From Hirsutella rhossiliensis (Eukaryota > Ascomycota > Sordariomycetes > Hypocreales > Ophiocordycipitaceae): DNA of 64,000 nucleotides. This document shows, one piece after another, positions 20,316-35,077 of the stretch. Position numbers and translations under genes: made by a program. The notes beneath the pieces are model-generated. The model made no database searches. It was given only the letters and a program-made list of their open reading frames with translations, and was not told the DNA's origin. How positions within the stretch are numbered: the first letter of the stretch is position 1; each line of letters starts with the position of its first letter. The stretch is from positions 3,038,001-3,102,000 of the forward strand of contig NW_025408668.1 in NCBI RefSeq assembly GCF_020360975.1, given 5' to 3'.

Positions 20316-21589
20316 ATGTCCAACGTCATCGTCGTTGTAGGGTGAGTCGCCTCCGAACCCTGCCTCATGGTCGGGGCGGCCGGCTCACTCGTCCAGAGCT
20401 GGCGTGAGCGGCCTGACGTCGGCGCTGCTGCTCTCGAGGAGCAAGAGAAACACCATCACCGTCCTTGCCAAGCACATGCCCGGCGACTATCACATCGAAT
20501 ATGCATCGCCGTGGGCCGGTGCCAACGTGTTGCCGTGCGTCTGCTCCCCAGGCCGCCGAGGAACCGCGACTCACTAGACAGCCGTGTCCAGGATGGCCGA
20601 CGACGAGAACAGCCGATATGAGCGGCGGACCTGGCCCGAGCTGAAGCGCCTGGCCGAGCAGGCCCCCGAGGCTGGCATTCACTTTCAGAGCAAGCAGCAG
20701 CCCACTTCTCCGTCATGACTTGCTGCAATGACTGACCCGAGCGACGCCGACAGGGAGTCGCGTCTTTAGACGTCAAAAAGACCTGGTGAACCCGGCCGGC
20801 CTCAAGGACGCCCTCTTCGACATGGGCCCCTGGTACCAGTCGCTGCTGCCCGACTTTCGCGAGCTGGGCCCCGACGAGCTGCTGCCGGGCCACGAATCGG
20901 GCTGCGAGTTCACCAGCGTGTGCATCAACACGGCCACCTACCTGCAGTGGCTGCTCGGCCAGTGCCTCAAGGCCGGCGTCGTCGTCAAGCGAGCCGTGTT
21001 GTCGGACATTGCCGAGGCCAAGGTCATGAGCCACACGGGCTCGGCCGCGTCCATCGTCGTCAACGCCACGGGCCTGGGGTCCCTCAAGCTCGGCGGCGTG
21101 CGGGACACGACCATGACGCCGGCGAGGGGCCAGACGGTGCTGGTGCGCAACGAGTGCGGCCCCATGCTGACCACGTCGGGCACCGACGACGGCGACCTCG
21201 AGACGCTTTACATGATGCAGCGGGCGGGCGGCGGCGGCACCATCATCGGCGGCACCTTTGACTTGGGCAACTGGGACTCGGACCCGGACCCCAACGTCGC
21301 CATGCGCATCATGAAGCGCGCCGTCGAGGCCTGCCCGGACCTGACGGGCGGCAAGGGCACAGATGCCCTGAGCATCGTCCGCCACGGCGTCGGGCTGCGT
21401 CCGTACCGCAGAGACGGCGTGCGGCTCGAGGCGGACAAGACGAGCGACGGCACGTGGATTGTCCACAACTACGGCCATGCGGGCTGGGGATATCAGGCGT
21501 CGTATGGCTGTGCCGAGAGGGTCGTCGAGCTGGTCAATCAGATTCGCAAGGACAATGGCGAGGATGTGGTCAGTGAGCCCAAGCTCTGA
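20316..21589 (+). CDS. D-amino-acid oxidase (FAD-dependent)
   Basis: Exons 20316-20341, 20397-20534, 20592-20689 and 20754-21589; 365 aa, the usual length. The enzyme oxidises D-amino acids to 2-oxo acids, ammonia and hydrogen peroxide, normally in peroxisomes. The N-terminal beta-alpha-beta FAD motif VVVGAGVSG lies at residues 6-14; the block EYASPWAGAN and the C-terminal RHGVGLRPYRRDGVRLE and HNYGHAGWGYQ segments are classic for the family, including the arginine used for substrate carboxylate binding. The protein ends in PKL, a plausible peroxisomal targeting signal. Introns 1 and 2 are canonical (55 and 57 bp). Intron 3 (20690-20753) starts with GCAAGC, not GT; this GC-AG choice is the one that keeps the phase and joins HFQ to the next block. 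Confidence 0.92.
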
Positions 21590-21850
21590 GAGGACGGAAG
21601 AAGAGGAGCCAGTGAATAGTACCGAAGCAGTGGTCCAATGGATTTCATCAAGTCTCAGTCTTTGTTCGCCGCCAAACGAAGCGAGCTTAGTCGAGAGGTT
21701 CGGGTTCGAGGCGGACCCAAGTTATGCAATCTTGCGGGGCCCTCTCCAAAACACGCAGCTTGCCCCCTTTCTCAACCTCTCCTCTCCCATTCCTCGTAAA
21801 ACGCTGCTCCCAGGACCGTGGGCATACAGGCTTGCGCAGACCAATCCACG

Positions 21851-23269
21851 ATGCCGCAATCCTCCGACGCGTGCGCCGCCCTCCCGCAGGCCTGGCGCTT
21901 CGCCGGCGCCGTCGCCAATGGCCGCCACCCGCTCTCGACGCTCATCGCGCCCGCGCTCTGGCTCGTCGACGCCGTGCTGTGCTGCCTGGTCATCTGGAAG
22001 GTCCCGTGTACGTCTTCGATGCGTTGCGTCGCTGCGACCCCCGCTGAAGCCTTGCTCGCGCAGACACCGAGATCGACTGGGTGGCGTACATGGAGCAGGT
22101 CGCCCAGTTTGTCTCGGGACAGCGCGACTACACCAAGATGGAGGGCGGTACGGGGCCGCTCGTGTACCCGGCCGCGCATGTGTACACGTACACGGGGCTC
22201 TACTACCTGACGGACCGTGGCGAGAACATCATGCTCGCGCAGAAGCTCTTTGCCGTCCTCTACATGGCCACACTTGCGCTGGTGATGCTGTGCTATCGCC
22301 AGGCCAAGGTCGGTTCGCATTCCGCCGCACTCCACGACAGCCGCGACACCTAACCTCGGGTCACAGGCTCCGCCGTACCTCCTCCCGCTCCTGATTCTGT
22401 CGAAACGCCTGCATAGCGTCTTTGTCCTGCGGTGCTTCAACGACTGCTTCGCCGTCTTCTTCCTATGGCTCGCCATCTTCTTCTTCCAGCGCAGGCACTG
22501 GACCTTGGGCAGCCTGGTGTACAGCTGGGGCCTCGGCATCAAGATGTCGCTGCTGCTCGTGCTCCCGGCCGTCGCTGTCCTACTCTTCCTCGGCCGGGGC
22601 CTTTGGGGCAGTCTACGGCTGGCCTGGCTCATGGCGCAGGTGCAGCTTGCCATGGCCATTCCGTTCCTGGCGACCAACTGGCGGGGATACTTGGGACGGG
22701 CGTTTGAGCTTTCGCGGCAGTTCAAGTTTGAGTGGACCGTCAATTGGCGAATGCTCGGCGAGGACGTTTTTCTCAGCAAGTCCTTTTCACTGGCGCTACT
22801 CGCCTTGCATGCCATCGTCCTCTCCATCTTTGTCACGACGAGATGGATGCGGCCTGCACAGCAACCCTTGCCCGCCATGATCCGCGCCATGCTCCAGGGC
22901 AAATCTCCCTTTACGCAGCAGGAAGAAGGCCGCGTGTCGAACCGGGTCACCCCCGCGTACGTCATGACGGCCGTGCTCTCTGCCAACGTGATCGGGCTGC
23001 TGTTTGCGCGGTCTCTTCACTACCAATTCTATGCGTACCTCGCCTGGTCGACGCCGTACTTGCTATGGGTGGCCTTGCCGCATCCGCTGCTCGTCTTCCC
23101 GCTCTGGCTCGCGCAGGAATGGGCCTGGAACGTTTTTCCGAGTACCGACGTCAGCTCGTCCGTCGTGGTCAACGTTCTCTTGATCACAGTCGTTTCAGTG
23201 TACATGAGTACCGCGAAAGATGGTGACTCGGAGGCGCGGCGGATAGCGATAGAGGAGAAGAGCAAATGA
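21851..23269 (+). CDS. ALG3: Dol-P-Man:Man5GlcNAc2-PP-Dol alpha-1,3-mannosyltransferase (ALG3)
   Basis: Exons 21851-22007, 22064-22308 and 22367-23269; introns of 56 and 58 bp; 434 aa. ALG3 adds the first luminal mannose to the lipid-linked oligosaccharide in the ER membrane during N-glycan assembly. The family blocks [13 protein letters not shown] and [20 protein letters not shown], then [11 protein letters not shown] and [15 protein letters not shown], are present, with about ten hydrophobic segments spread through the protein. The start is a good ATG followed by a cytosolic tail and a first membrane segment. The gene follows the D-amino-acid oxidase by 261 bp in the same direction and converges with the EIF1AD-like gene only 26 bp beyond its stop. 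Confidence 0.95.
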
Positions 23270-23295
23270 TTGCGACGTGCAGTAGAAGCGATCCG

Positions 23296-23743
23296 TCATT
23301 CGTCGTCGTCGCTGGAGGGCATCTTGCCGACATTGGAATCGTCGTCGTCGTCGCTCATGTCGTATGCGCTCTTGGCAAACTCCTTTGGCCTTGGGGTTCA
23401 TCAGAGCTGCTGCGTGGGACGTCTGCGCCGTGGGCTCGTACCAGTATGGCTGTTTTCTCCACAGCTTCTCGTCGCGCACAATGTTGACAATCTCTCCCGC
23501 AGGACGCAGATTATCATCGTAGCGTTGGGCGAGGACGAAGCCCCCGCGCTTGATCCATATCGTGTTGCGAAACCGCTGGGCGAGCTCGAGGACGACGGGC
23601 TTCTTGTTGGGGAACTCGCAGGCGTAGAGATTGTTCCCTTCGGGCTTGACGACGCGGACAACGGACTGGTTGGGCAGCAGCTCGTCGGGGGGCGTCAGGG
23701 ACTCCTCCGCCGCGGCGAGGACGTTGCGCTTTGGGCGACCCAT
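23296..23743 (-). CDS. EIF1AD-like S1/OB-fold RNA-binding protein, with an apparent 1-bp frameshift
   Basis: From the ATG at 23743, MGRPKRNVLAAAEESLTPPD, through an eIF1A-type OB fold (QSVVRVVKPEGNNLYACEFP, RFRNTIWIKRGGFVLA), the protein matches EIF1AD, a small nuclear relative of translation factor eIF1A. At about 23383-23392 the frame slips: one extra A in the coding-strand run GGCCAAAGGAG. If the run is read one base shorter, the protein continues into an acidic tail, MSDDDDDSNVGKMPSSDDE, and stops at 23296, about 148 aa in all. Without that, translation goes on in another frame to 23195, with a basic, unconserved tail that overlaps the end of ALG3. The acidic tail and clean 26-bp spacing favour a sequencing error or a recent indel over a real long tail. 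Confidence 0.82.
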
Positions 23744-24348
23744 GAGCGCTGTGTGGTGAGAGTTGCCTACTAACGCATTTTGTTGCGCTGCTCGGGAGAG
23801 CCACTGGTGACGATGAATTTTGGTGCATCGGCAATCAATTGGTGGGGGTTTTCCGATTGACGATGAAAAAGGCTATCGATAACGTCCCGCGCGGAACTGC
23901 CGCATTGGGCGGCCCCGGCGGCCCGGGGTCAACGGCGACCCGGCATCGGACCACGTCGAATTCTCGGGCAATGCGTGCCCAACGACTCGCAATGGATGGG
24001 CGGCGGTGACCAAGGGCCCTTTCAATGATAGGCTGGCCAGCCACATGGCCGAGGAGCCCAAGCTGCTCCCCGCGGGGTCGGCGGTGGACATTGAGCACTC
24101 GCCAGCCGACGAGCCAGACACAACGGGTGGCCCCCCATTCTGGCCCGTAGAGTTTGTTAGCCGTAGATGGATGAGTGGATGGATGAGTGGGTGGATGGCT
24201 GCAGGTGGAGGGCCTCGTGGTGCTGACGGCAAGTCATCCAAGGCCTGGTTTGAAATCATCGTCAATCCCCCGAGGCCGCTTCCCCTTCTTTCATCCTGCC
24301 AAACACCCCACGTTTATGACTCGTCCACCAGCACCCCGTATCTTCAAC
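23744..24348. other. Gene-free interval (shared promoter region)
   Basis: Separates the divergent EIF1AD-like and MFS genes. It includes the short direct repeat TGGATGAGTGGATGGATGAGT around 24168-24196. Nothing else is recognised. Confidence 0.4.
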
Positions 24349-25912
24349 ATGGAAGCTGCAATGCTGCGAGGCCTCGTCGAGGTGCAGTCTCGCACGTCAG
24401 ACGGCCCCCCGTCACCGCCCGACGAGGGCCTCGTTCCTCTCGCCGCCCCGGCCAAGGCGGTCCACAGGACGTATCCGGGCGCTCCTCACCAGGCAGACAC
24501 GATTGAGATGCAGAGGGCCCCCGGGCAGCACGACGCGGGCGAGTCCGGCAGCGTGACGCCCCGGGCCGACAACGACTCAGACCTCGAGATGAGCCCGCCG
24601 GCGACCCCGGGGCCTGCCGCGGAGCCCGTCGAGGCCATGGCCAGCGTGTGGGAGCCGTCCATGAACCGCTTCCGCCTGCTGGCCGTGTGCCTGGCCAACC
24701 TGGGCAATGCCCTGAGCGACGGCGCTGCGGGTGCGCTGATTCCTTACATGGAAAAGTGCGTCTGCCTTGTCCAACGGATGGCGAGGGACAGAGCTGACCA
24801 AGGCCATTTGCAGATACTACCACATCGGCTACGGCGTCGTCTCGCTCATATTCGTCGGGCAGGCCGTCGGCTTCATCGTCGCGGCCGTCGTGCTCGACAC
24901 GCTCCGGGCCAAGCTGGGCCAGGCCAAGGTGCTGGGACTGGGCCAGGCGCTCATGACGCTGGCATACATCCCACTGGCGGCGGCGGCACCGTTTGTGCTC
25001 GTGGCGCTGTCCTTTTTCTTCATCGGCTTCGGCATCGCCATCAACGTGGCCATGGGCAACATCTTCTGCGGCCGCCTGCAAAACGGCACGCTGATGCTCG
25101 GCCTCTTGCACGGCAGTTACGGCGTCGGCGGCACGACGGGCCCGCTCGTGGCCACGGCGCTGGTGACGGCCGCGGGCGCCGTCTGGAGCCGCTACTACCT
25201 GCTGACGCTGGGCATCGGCGTCGCCACCGTCGCGCTGTCGCTGTGGTCCTTTTGGGACTTCGAGCGGGAGCTGAGTCCCGCGGCACGGGAGCGCGAGGAG
25301 CAGCCCGCGTCGTCGTCGATGCTCCTGCTGGGCAGCATGGTGACGGCGCTGCGGATGCGGGTGGTGCTGCTCGGCGCCGTCTTCATCTTCGCCTACCAGG
25401 GCGCCGAGGTGTCCATCTCGGGCTGGGTCATATCCTTCCTGATCCAGGCGCGCGGCGGCGACCCGTCGTCGGTCGGCTACGTGTCGGCGGGCTTCTGGGC
25501 CGGCATCACGCTGGGCCGCTTCTGCCTGTCGGGCCCGGCGCAGCGCATCGGCGAAAAGGGCTTTGTCTACGGGCTCGTCGTCGGCGCCGTCGCCTTCCAG
25601 GTGCTGGTGTGGTGGGTGCCCAACATTGTCGGCGAGGCCGTCGCCGTCTCCATCGTCGGCCTGCTGCTCGGGCCCATCTACCCGTGCGCCGCCGCCGTCT
25701 TCATGCGCGGCATGTCGCGCCGCGACGCCCTCAGCGGCATGGGCACCATCAGCGCGTGCGGCAGCCTGGGCGGCGCCGTGGCGCCCTTTGTGACGGGTCT
25801 GCTGGCCCAGGCCGTCGGCACGTATGTGCTGCATCCCATTGTCATTGCCCTGTTTGTCGTCATGCTGCTGTGCTGGTACGGTGTGCCGTCGCCGGAGAAG
25901 AGGACTGAGTAG
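24349..25912 (+). CDS. Major facilitator superfamily transporter (BSC6-like)
   Basis: Exons 24349-24755 and 24814-25912; intron 58 bp (GTGCGT...CAG); 501 aa. A 100-residue hydrophilic, Pro/Asp-rich N-terminus precedes a transporter core beginning MNRFRLLAVCLANLGNALSD. About twelve hydrophobic segments follow, with a charged central loop FERELSPAAREREEQ between the two six-helix halves, as in MFS proteins. The lack of drug-antiporter motif C and the arrangement SYGVGGTTGPL suggest the fungal BSC6/fucose-permease-like group, whose substrates are mostly unknown. I chose the ATG at 24349 (AACATGG) over an in-frame ATG at 24316 with poorer context. Confidence 0.88.
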
Positions 25913-26254
25913 AGTATTGGCCGTCAGTAAAGGAAAGAGAGTGGCACAAGCACGGCGGTCTGGATACATGTAAGGGTCTCTATCGGCATCCGTCTGCTAT
26001 GTTGAAAAGTATGCCGACTAATATACGATTTGATTCTATTTCCCCCTGATATCGAGCCCCATCATCTTCTAGCCGTGTCTCTACTCTATATCGCAATGAC
26101 GAGACGACGCGCTCTATCGAAGCCCTCTCCAACCATCTAGTCTAGCTAGGTCTATATGTGCGAGCATCAAATCAAGCCCAACCAAGTTCCGCGGTCAACG
26201 TTGAACCAAAAGTAAACATGCCCAATACTTTTAGAGATCATCCCCTGCATCGGC

Positions 26255-27068
26255 TCAAATGCGCCCCTTTGCGGCGTCTTGAACGGATATCTTGCCTGCG
26301 GCAATGTCCTTGCACGTCTGCGTGATGCTCGTCCAGTCGCGAAAGGTGACAAAGGGGACATTTTCCCTCTCGCAGTACGTCACGAGATCTGAAGACGTGG
26401 TCAGTCACATGGCTTTCTGGGTCCCGAGAAAGAAGGAGCTCACCCTTGTCAGCCTTGGCAAAGAGCAGGTCCGTCTCCTTGGCGGCGGACAGATCGGAGA
26501 CGCCGTCGCCGGCGTAGAACAGGATGGGCCGGTCGGGCCGGGACGAGTACTTGCGGATCTCGATGGACTTGTCGTGGCCAAAGACACTGTCGTCGTGGTA
26601 CTGGATGGTCCAGCCATTGACGTCGTTGATGGACCTGCCGTCGCGGGGGCAAACGTCGTTGCTCACAATCTGAATGTCCCAGCCGGGGCCGAGCAGCTTG
26701 TCGAGCAGGGCGCGGATGACGGGCTCCATACCGCCGCTGAGAATGACAATGGGCACGTTGCTGGCGCGGGCCCAGGCGTAAAAGTCCTTGAAGCCCGGGT
26801 CGAGCTCGATGCTGCGCAGGAGGAGGGCGAGGCACTCGTCAAAGGGGGTGGCGACGCTGTCCATCATTTCGCGGAACGAGTCGCGGAAGTGGACGCGCCC
26901 GTCGAGCGTGCCCTTGTTGCCCTGGACGCGGCGGTCGCGGCCGAAGCCGAGGTTGTCCGTCATGAAGTCGTTGGAGTCGGCCGTCGTGACGGTGCCGTCA
27001 AAGTCGGTGAAGAAGATGAAGGCTGGCTTGGTGGCCAGGGCCGGCGTGTCGCTCGAGACGGAGCCCAT
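26255..27068 (-). CDS. HAD-superfamily phosphatase (MtnX/PSP-like)
   Basis: Exons 27068-26444 and 26388-26255; intron 55 bp (GTGAGC...CAG); 252 aa. The nucleophile motif is TDFDGTVTTADSND at residues 21-34 (Asp22 and Asp24); motif II is VILSGG; motif IV is GDGVSDLSAAKETD. These are the signatures of cytosolic HAD phosphatases resembling 2,3-diketo-5-methylthio-1-phosphopentane phosphatase and phosphoserine phosphatase. The fungal version is usually annotated only as a phosphatase, so the substrate is not assigned. It converges with the upstream MFS gene, with 342 bp between stop codons. Confidence 0.88.
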
Positions 27069-27650
27069 GGCGAGCAGTCTTGGCGTCTATCTGTCTTTGG
27101 GTGAGCTCGAGACTGGTCTATCGTCGGTGAAGAGTCGATGGCGGAGGCAAGTGAGTGTATTGTGGAGAAGAGTTCGAGACGAAGCAGATATACGGGGAGG
27201 ATGTAGATGGTGAAAAAGACTGTCCAATTGACGACAGCCCAATCCGAGTGCGTGGCTATGCATCATGATCGCCCATGGGCCCAATTTTTCCCTCTCTGTA
27301 AAATGAAGAGCGTTTCCAAAACCGCAATCCTCAAACACCATGAGTCGCTCCAGTTGGCCGCTCTCATTCGGTATCGGGCGTCATCGAAGGGTCGCTGTCC
27401 AGTGGTGGTCTAGCGCACGAGCCCTGGGAAGGGAGCCGAAAAGGGCCCCCAGGCCCCTGTAAACAGGGAACCGAGGCGGGCGGTCAGCAGCTCCGGGGCA
27501 GCGGGCGGCAGAAAGCGGAGCGGACTTCGGAGCTCCCCCCCCCCTGGACGGGCACCACCAAGAAACTTTTCCCACCCGTGAAGACGAAGGAAGCTGCACG
27601 CCATTCCCCCAATCTCGGCCACGACTCCAGACGGACCGGGTTTGTTCGTG
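27069..27650. other. Shared promoter of divergent phosphatase and SHE9 genes
   Basis: 582 bp between divergent start codons. It contains a 10-C run at 27535-27544, a likely spot for sequencing or slippage errors. No other element identified. Confidence 0.45.
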
Positions 27651-28868
27651 ATGCAGCCGTTTGGCCGCCCCGTTGCGCGGGCCGCCTGGGCGCACGGCCG
27701 CCGGCTGCGTCTTTCGGAGCTGACCCCAAGAGCCTCGGCCGTCGCCGGCCATAGGCAGTCTATCCTGTGTCTGCGGTGCAGCATTACCGTCCGGGCACGG
27801 CTGCTTTCCACAAGGCCGCCGCCGCCGCCGCCGTCTCGCGAGGGCGCAGAGGCTGATGACGCGTCGGAGCCAGCGAGTTCCAGCGGCTCGCAGAAGCCAA
27901 ACGACAATCATGGCCCTTCTTCCCCTGACCCCGAGCTCCCTTCGATGGTCGAGAGTCGACGAGGCGCCTTGGACCGGAAATTCAGCCACGTCATGGACAA
28001 CCTTCAAGCCCGCGTCCTCACCGCCTCCCACACCCTCAACGACATCACGGGCTACTCGTCCATTGAGGCCATCAAGGCCGACAACGAATCCCTCGAGGCG
28101 CAGGTGGCGGCCGCCCAGGCCCGCGTCCGCACCGCGCGCCAGGCCTACAAGACGTCCAACACCAAGCGCGCTACCACGCAGCGCGAGGTGACGACCCTCC
28201 TGGCCCGCAAGGACAGCTGGTCCCCGTCGGACCTCGAGCGCTTCACCGAGCTGTACCGGACCGACCACGTGCTCGAAGGCGAGGTAGTTGCCGCGCAGGA
28301 ATCCCTGACCGAGGCCGAGGCCGAGGAGCAGAGCCTGAGCCAGAGGCTGAGCGCCGGCATCCTCAAGCGCTATCACGAGGAGCAGATCTGGAGCGACAGG
28401 ATACGCAGGGCCAGCACGTGGGGCACGTGGGGGCTCATGGGCATGAACTTTGTCCTCTTTGTCGCGTTGCAGTTTGTCGCCGAGCCGTGGAGGAGGAAGA
28501 GGCTCGTCAAGGGCGTGGTGGAGCAGGAGCAGGCGGTGCTGCAAGAGGTACGCAGCGAGCTCGAGGCCGTCAAGCTGGGCCTGGAGAGGATGGCCGAGGA
28601 CGGCCCGGAACTACGGCAGGCGACGGCTCCCGAGCCCGCCCACGCCGAGCAGGCGGCATTGCCCTCGGCGACGTTGCCCCCCGCGGAAACTACGTGGAAG
28701 GAGGTGCTGCTGGATCCGACCAGGTGGCGGACGGTTGCGGCAGACCTGTACAGCGAGAGGCGGGTGAACTTGCGGATGAGAGACGCCTCCATCATCGCGG
28801 CCGAGGGGGCTCTGGCCGGGGCGGCCTTTGCTGGGGGCTTGGCCTTGGTGCTGCTGCGGCGGACGTGA
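27651..28868 (+). CDS. SHE9: Mitochondrial inner-membrane protein SHE9/MDM33
   Basis: Single exon, 405 aa; first ATG of the frame. SHE9/MDM33 helps shape the mitochondrial inner membrane and takes part in fission-like remodelling. Residues 1-60 are Arg-rich with almost no acidic residues (RPVARAAWAHGRRLRLSEL, LLSTRPPPPPPS), a presequence. A coiled-coil block follows (HTLNDITGYSSIEAIKADNE to about residue 245), then a membrane segment GLMGMNFVLFVALQFVAEPW, a second coiled coil, and a C-terminal hydrophobic segment LAGAAFAGGLALVLL. The FTELYRTDHVLEGEVVAAQ stretch is characteristic of the family. Confidence 0.92.
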   Translation: MQPFGRPVARAAWAHGRRLRLSELTPRASAVAGHRQSILCLRCSITVRARLLSTRPPPPPPSREGAEADDASEPASSSGSQKPNDNHGPSSPDPELPSMVESRRGALDRKFSHVMDNLQARVLTASHTLNDITGYSSIEAIKADNESLEAQVAAAQARVRTARQAYKTSNTKRATTQREVTTLLARKDSWSPSDLERFTELYRTDHVLEGEVVAAQESLTEAEAEEQSLSQRLSAGILKRYHEEQIWSDRIRRASTWGTWGLMGMNFVLFVALQFVAEPWRRKRLVKGVVEQEQAVLQEVRSELEAVKLGLERMAEDGPELRQATAPEPAHAEQAALPSATLPPAETTWKEVLLDPTRWRTVAADLYSERRVNLRMRDASIIAAEGALAGAAFAGGLALVLLRRT

Positions 28869-30621
28869 AGGCTGCCCCGTCAATGGGGCTTTGCCTTGTA
28901 CAATTATATCTACCACCTAGACATAAGAGCGTGTGCCGCATGCCAATGTTGAAGGGTTGTCGTATAAGTGGGCAACCAAAAAGCCCGGCTATGACCCGAA
29001 GCTGCGCATCCCGAGTTTTGGGCACGAGCTGGGCAACGTTGAGATGTCATGCGCAGCAAGCTACTGTAGGGAGGAACTTGAATGGCCGCGGGAGCAGGTT
29101 TGGCAGGACAGACGTCACCGCTGGGGGACTGTGGGTTTCGGCCGTGGCGCAGCAAAGAGCCCCTATCCTTGTCACTCCTACAGGCGTGCTTCGGTTTGTC
29201 CGGCTGGCGTTGAATCGAAAAAAAAGAGAAGTGGGTTCTACTGGCCTGGCGTCATTGCGTCAGGCAAGGAGAGGCCGCCGATGAAGGGTGCAACGTCTTT
29301 GCATCGTCTTTCCCCACGCCGCCATGCAACATTCGGACGGCAACACGAGACGGAGGTGAGAGTGATGCCTGTTGCTTGTCCGTGAGTCAAGGCCCATCCG
29401 AGGCGGACTCGGGTTATCGTGGCCGGCGGTACTTGGTTGTCCTCCGCAGCCTTGATTGGCCGCCGCATTGTCATTGTTGCCGAGGTGCTGACGGAGACGA
29501 AATGGCGTTTGAACCAAGGGTATTGTCCCTTCTGTGTGTTGCGAGGTGCGCCTCGCGGGTGAGAAGGGGGTGCGCATGTCGTACATGTACACACACGCCT
29601 CTCCAGTCTTGTCGGTTAAAAGGAACAACAAGAGGATACCAAGTTGGTCGTCAAGATGATTCCTACAATATATTGTATAAATATATACTGTAGAAAAGAG
29701 GGTTGGTGAAGGCTTCATTTCCGGGTACCTCGGGCCACGAAACGCTCCATCGGCGCGTCCCAACAAAGAGTGTTGCCATCCACTGCACCCGAGTGCCGGG
29801 CAAGCTTCCCACGCCCAGGCCACAGCGCCACTGCGGGCTCAGCACTGCGTGGTCGTGGGTACCTGTCGGTACCTCGCCAAGCTGCCTGCGCGACCGACGT
29901 GCCCCAGTCAGTGCTTCCATGTCTTTGTTCCTTGATGCCTGTGTGTACCCAGCCCGCTGCGGAGCTGTCCGAGACGTATGAACAACTGTCCATTGGAGAT
30001 GATGCAGGATATGCCCTCGTCCGACCAAACCCGGGGGAAGCGTGAGGAAGAAAAAGAAGAAGAAACTTGAGCGCCCCAGAGTTCCTCTTGCCCCCGGGGC
30101 CTTCTATCGCGCTAGGCGTCCTACGTGTCGAGGCCTGGCTGTAAGGTACCCTCGTCCGCCCGGGCAGGCGCGGCAGGTACTTGGCTCCTTGGGGGCCTAG
30201 AGGTAAGGTAATACAGTGGAGGTAGGTCCCCCAGAGCTTCCAGGTTCCAGCCCGCGCACCCCCTCCATCACTGACGACATCTTTTCCCACCACCCACCAC
30301 CACAAACAGACTGGTTCCGACTCCAAAACACACTCGTCGACAGCCTCGCTCTCCCCGCCAACACGCTCGCTTGCCTGCTCTGCCTCCCCCCACCCCCCTC
30401 CGGCGCCCCCCGATAAAAAGGCAAAGCACTCGGCAGCAGGCCCCTTGGCCATCCTTTATCTCTCCCCCCCACCTCATCTTCTTCTTCCGTGCTGCTCCCA
30501 GAGACCCGACCCGACTCCTCCCCGCCTCCGCAACCGCGCCGTTTTGTTCTCGGCCGCCCTCCTCCTCCCCCTTCCCCACGCTCGTCCTGCGCATACGCAT
30601 TGCGCACCCGGCTCGCCCATC
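28869..30621. other. 1.75-kb gene-free interval, PKC1 promoter and leader
   Basis: Contains a TATA-like ATAAAAA at 30413-30419, followed by a long pyrimidine-rich tract (about 30445-30600) leading to the PKC1 ATG. CT-rich leaders are common before highly expressed fungal genes. No protein-coding gene is seen. Confidence 0.5.
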
Positions 30622-34448
<3,827 letters not shown>

Positions 34449-35077
34449 ACGGGGCGAGACACGACTTTGACGTTGATGCCAATGAGACTGACGAGTCGGC
34501 GACGCACGGCGATGAGGGGACACGAAGTCTGCAACGAAACTTGGCAATGAGGAGTTTGGGGAGCGCATCTGCGCAGGGCACCGTCGGAAAAGGAGAAGCC
34601 GGCTTCCCTGAAGACTGGCGGGGGGGCAGTCGGGTTCGCGGCTGGCACCCGATCTTTGATTAATTTGTCCTTTTTGAAAAGATATTATCCCTAACCCCTT
34701 TCCCCTCCATGGCTCTACCCCTTGGGTTCGCACGGAAGCTTTGTCTGCGTGGGAGGATTGTCATGGAAAAGCGGACTCGAGAGAAAGCGAGGGGAAGAAA
34801 GAGAGTGGAGGGGACGCGACGGGGAGATTCGACAGCGCAAGAAGAATAGCAGCAGTGAGTAGTACAGTACCCAGATATTGGACTACGTGTAGCTCGTCAA
34901 TGCAAGACCAAGCGGGAGCTTTTGCTCCAGGAGCACGAGATACGAAGCGACCCTGAGGAGGCGCCACAGGCCAGATCTGGTGGTCAATACTTTGTTCCTT
35001 CATATATCAAAAACACCCGGCCTCGTCTATGATACAGGTCCGCCTCTTTAATGCCGCCACCTCACCAGGGAGGCACG
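34449..35077. other. 3' flanks of convergent PKC1 and acyl-CoA dehydrogenase genes
   Basis: No coding content. One GTACAGTAC site occurs at 34862-34870. Confidence 0.4.

Noticed and set aside
20456..21478. 340-codon minus-strand frame over the D-amino-acid oxidase gene
   Set aside because: Antisense shadow; it crosses introns and ignores the clear FAD-enzyme exons on the other strand.
24344..25969. 541-codon frame opposite the BSC6-like transporter
   Set aside because: Composition is Arg/Gln/Ala/His-rich and has no domain; the plus-strand reading gives a complete transporter.
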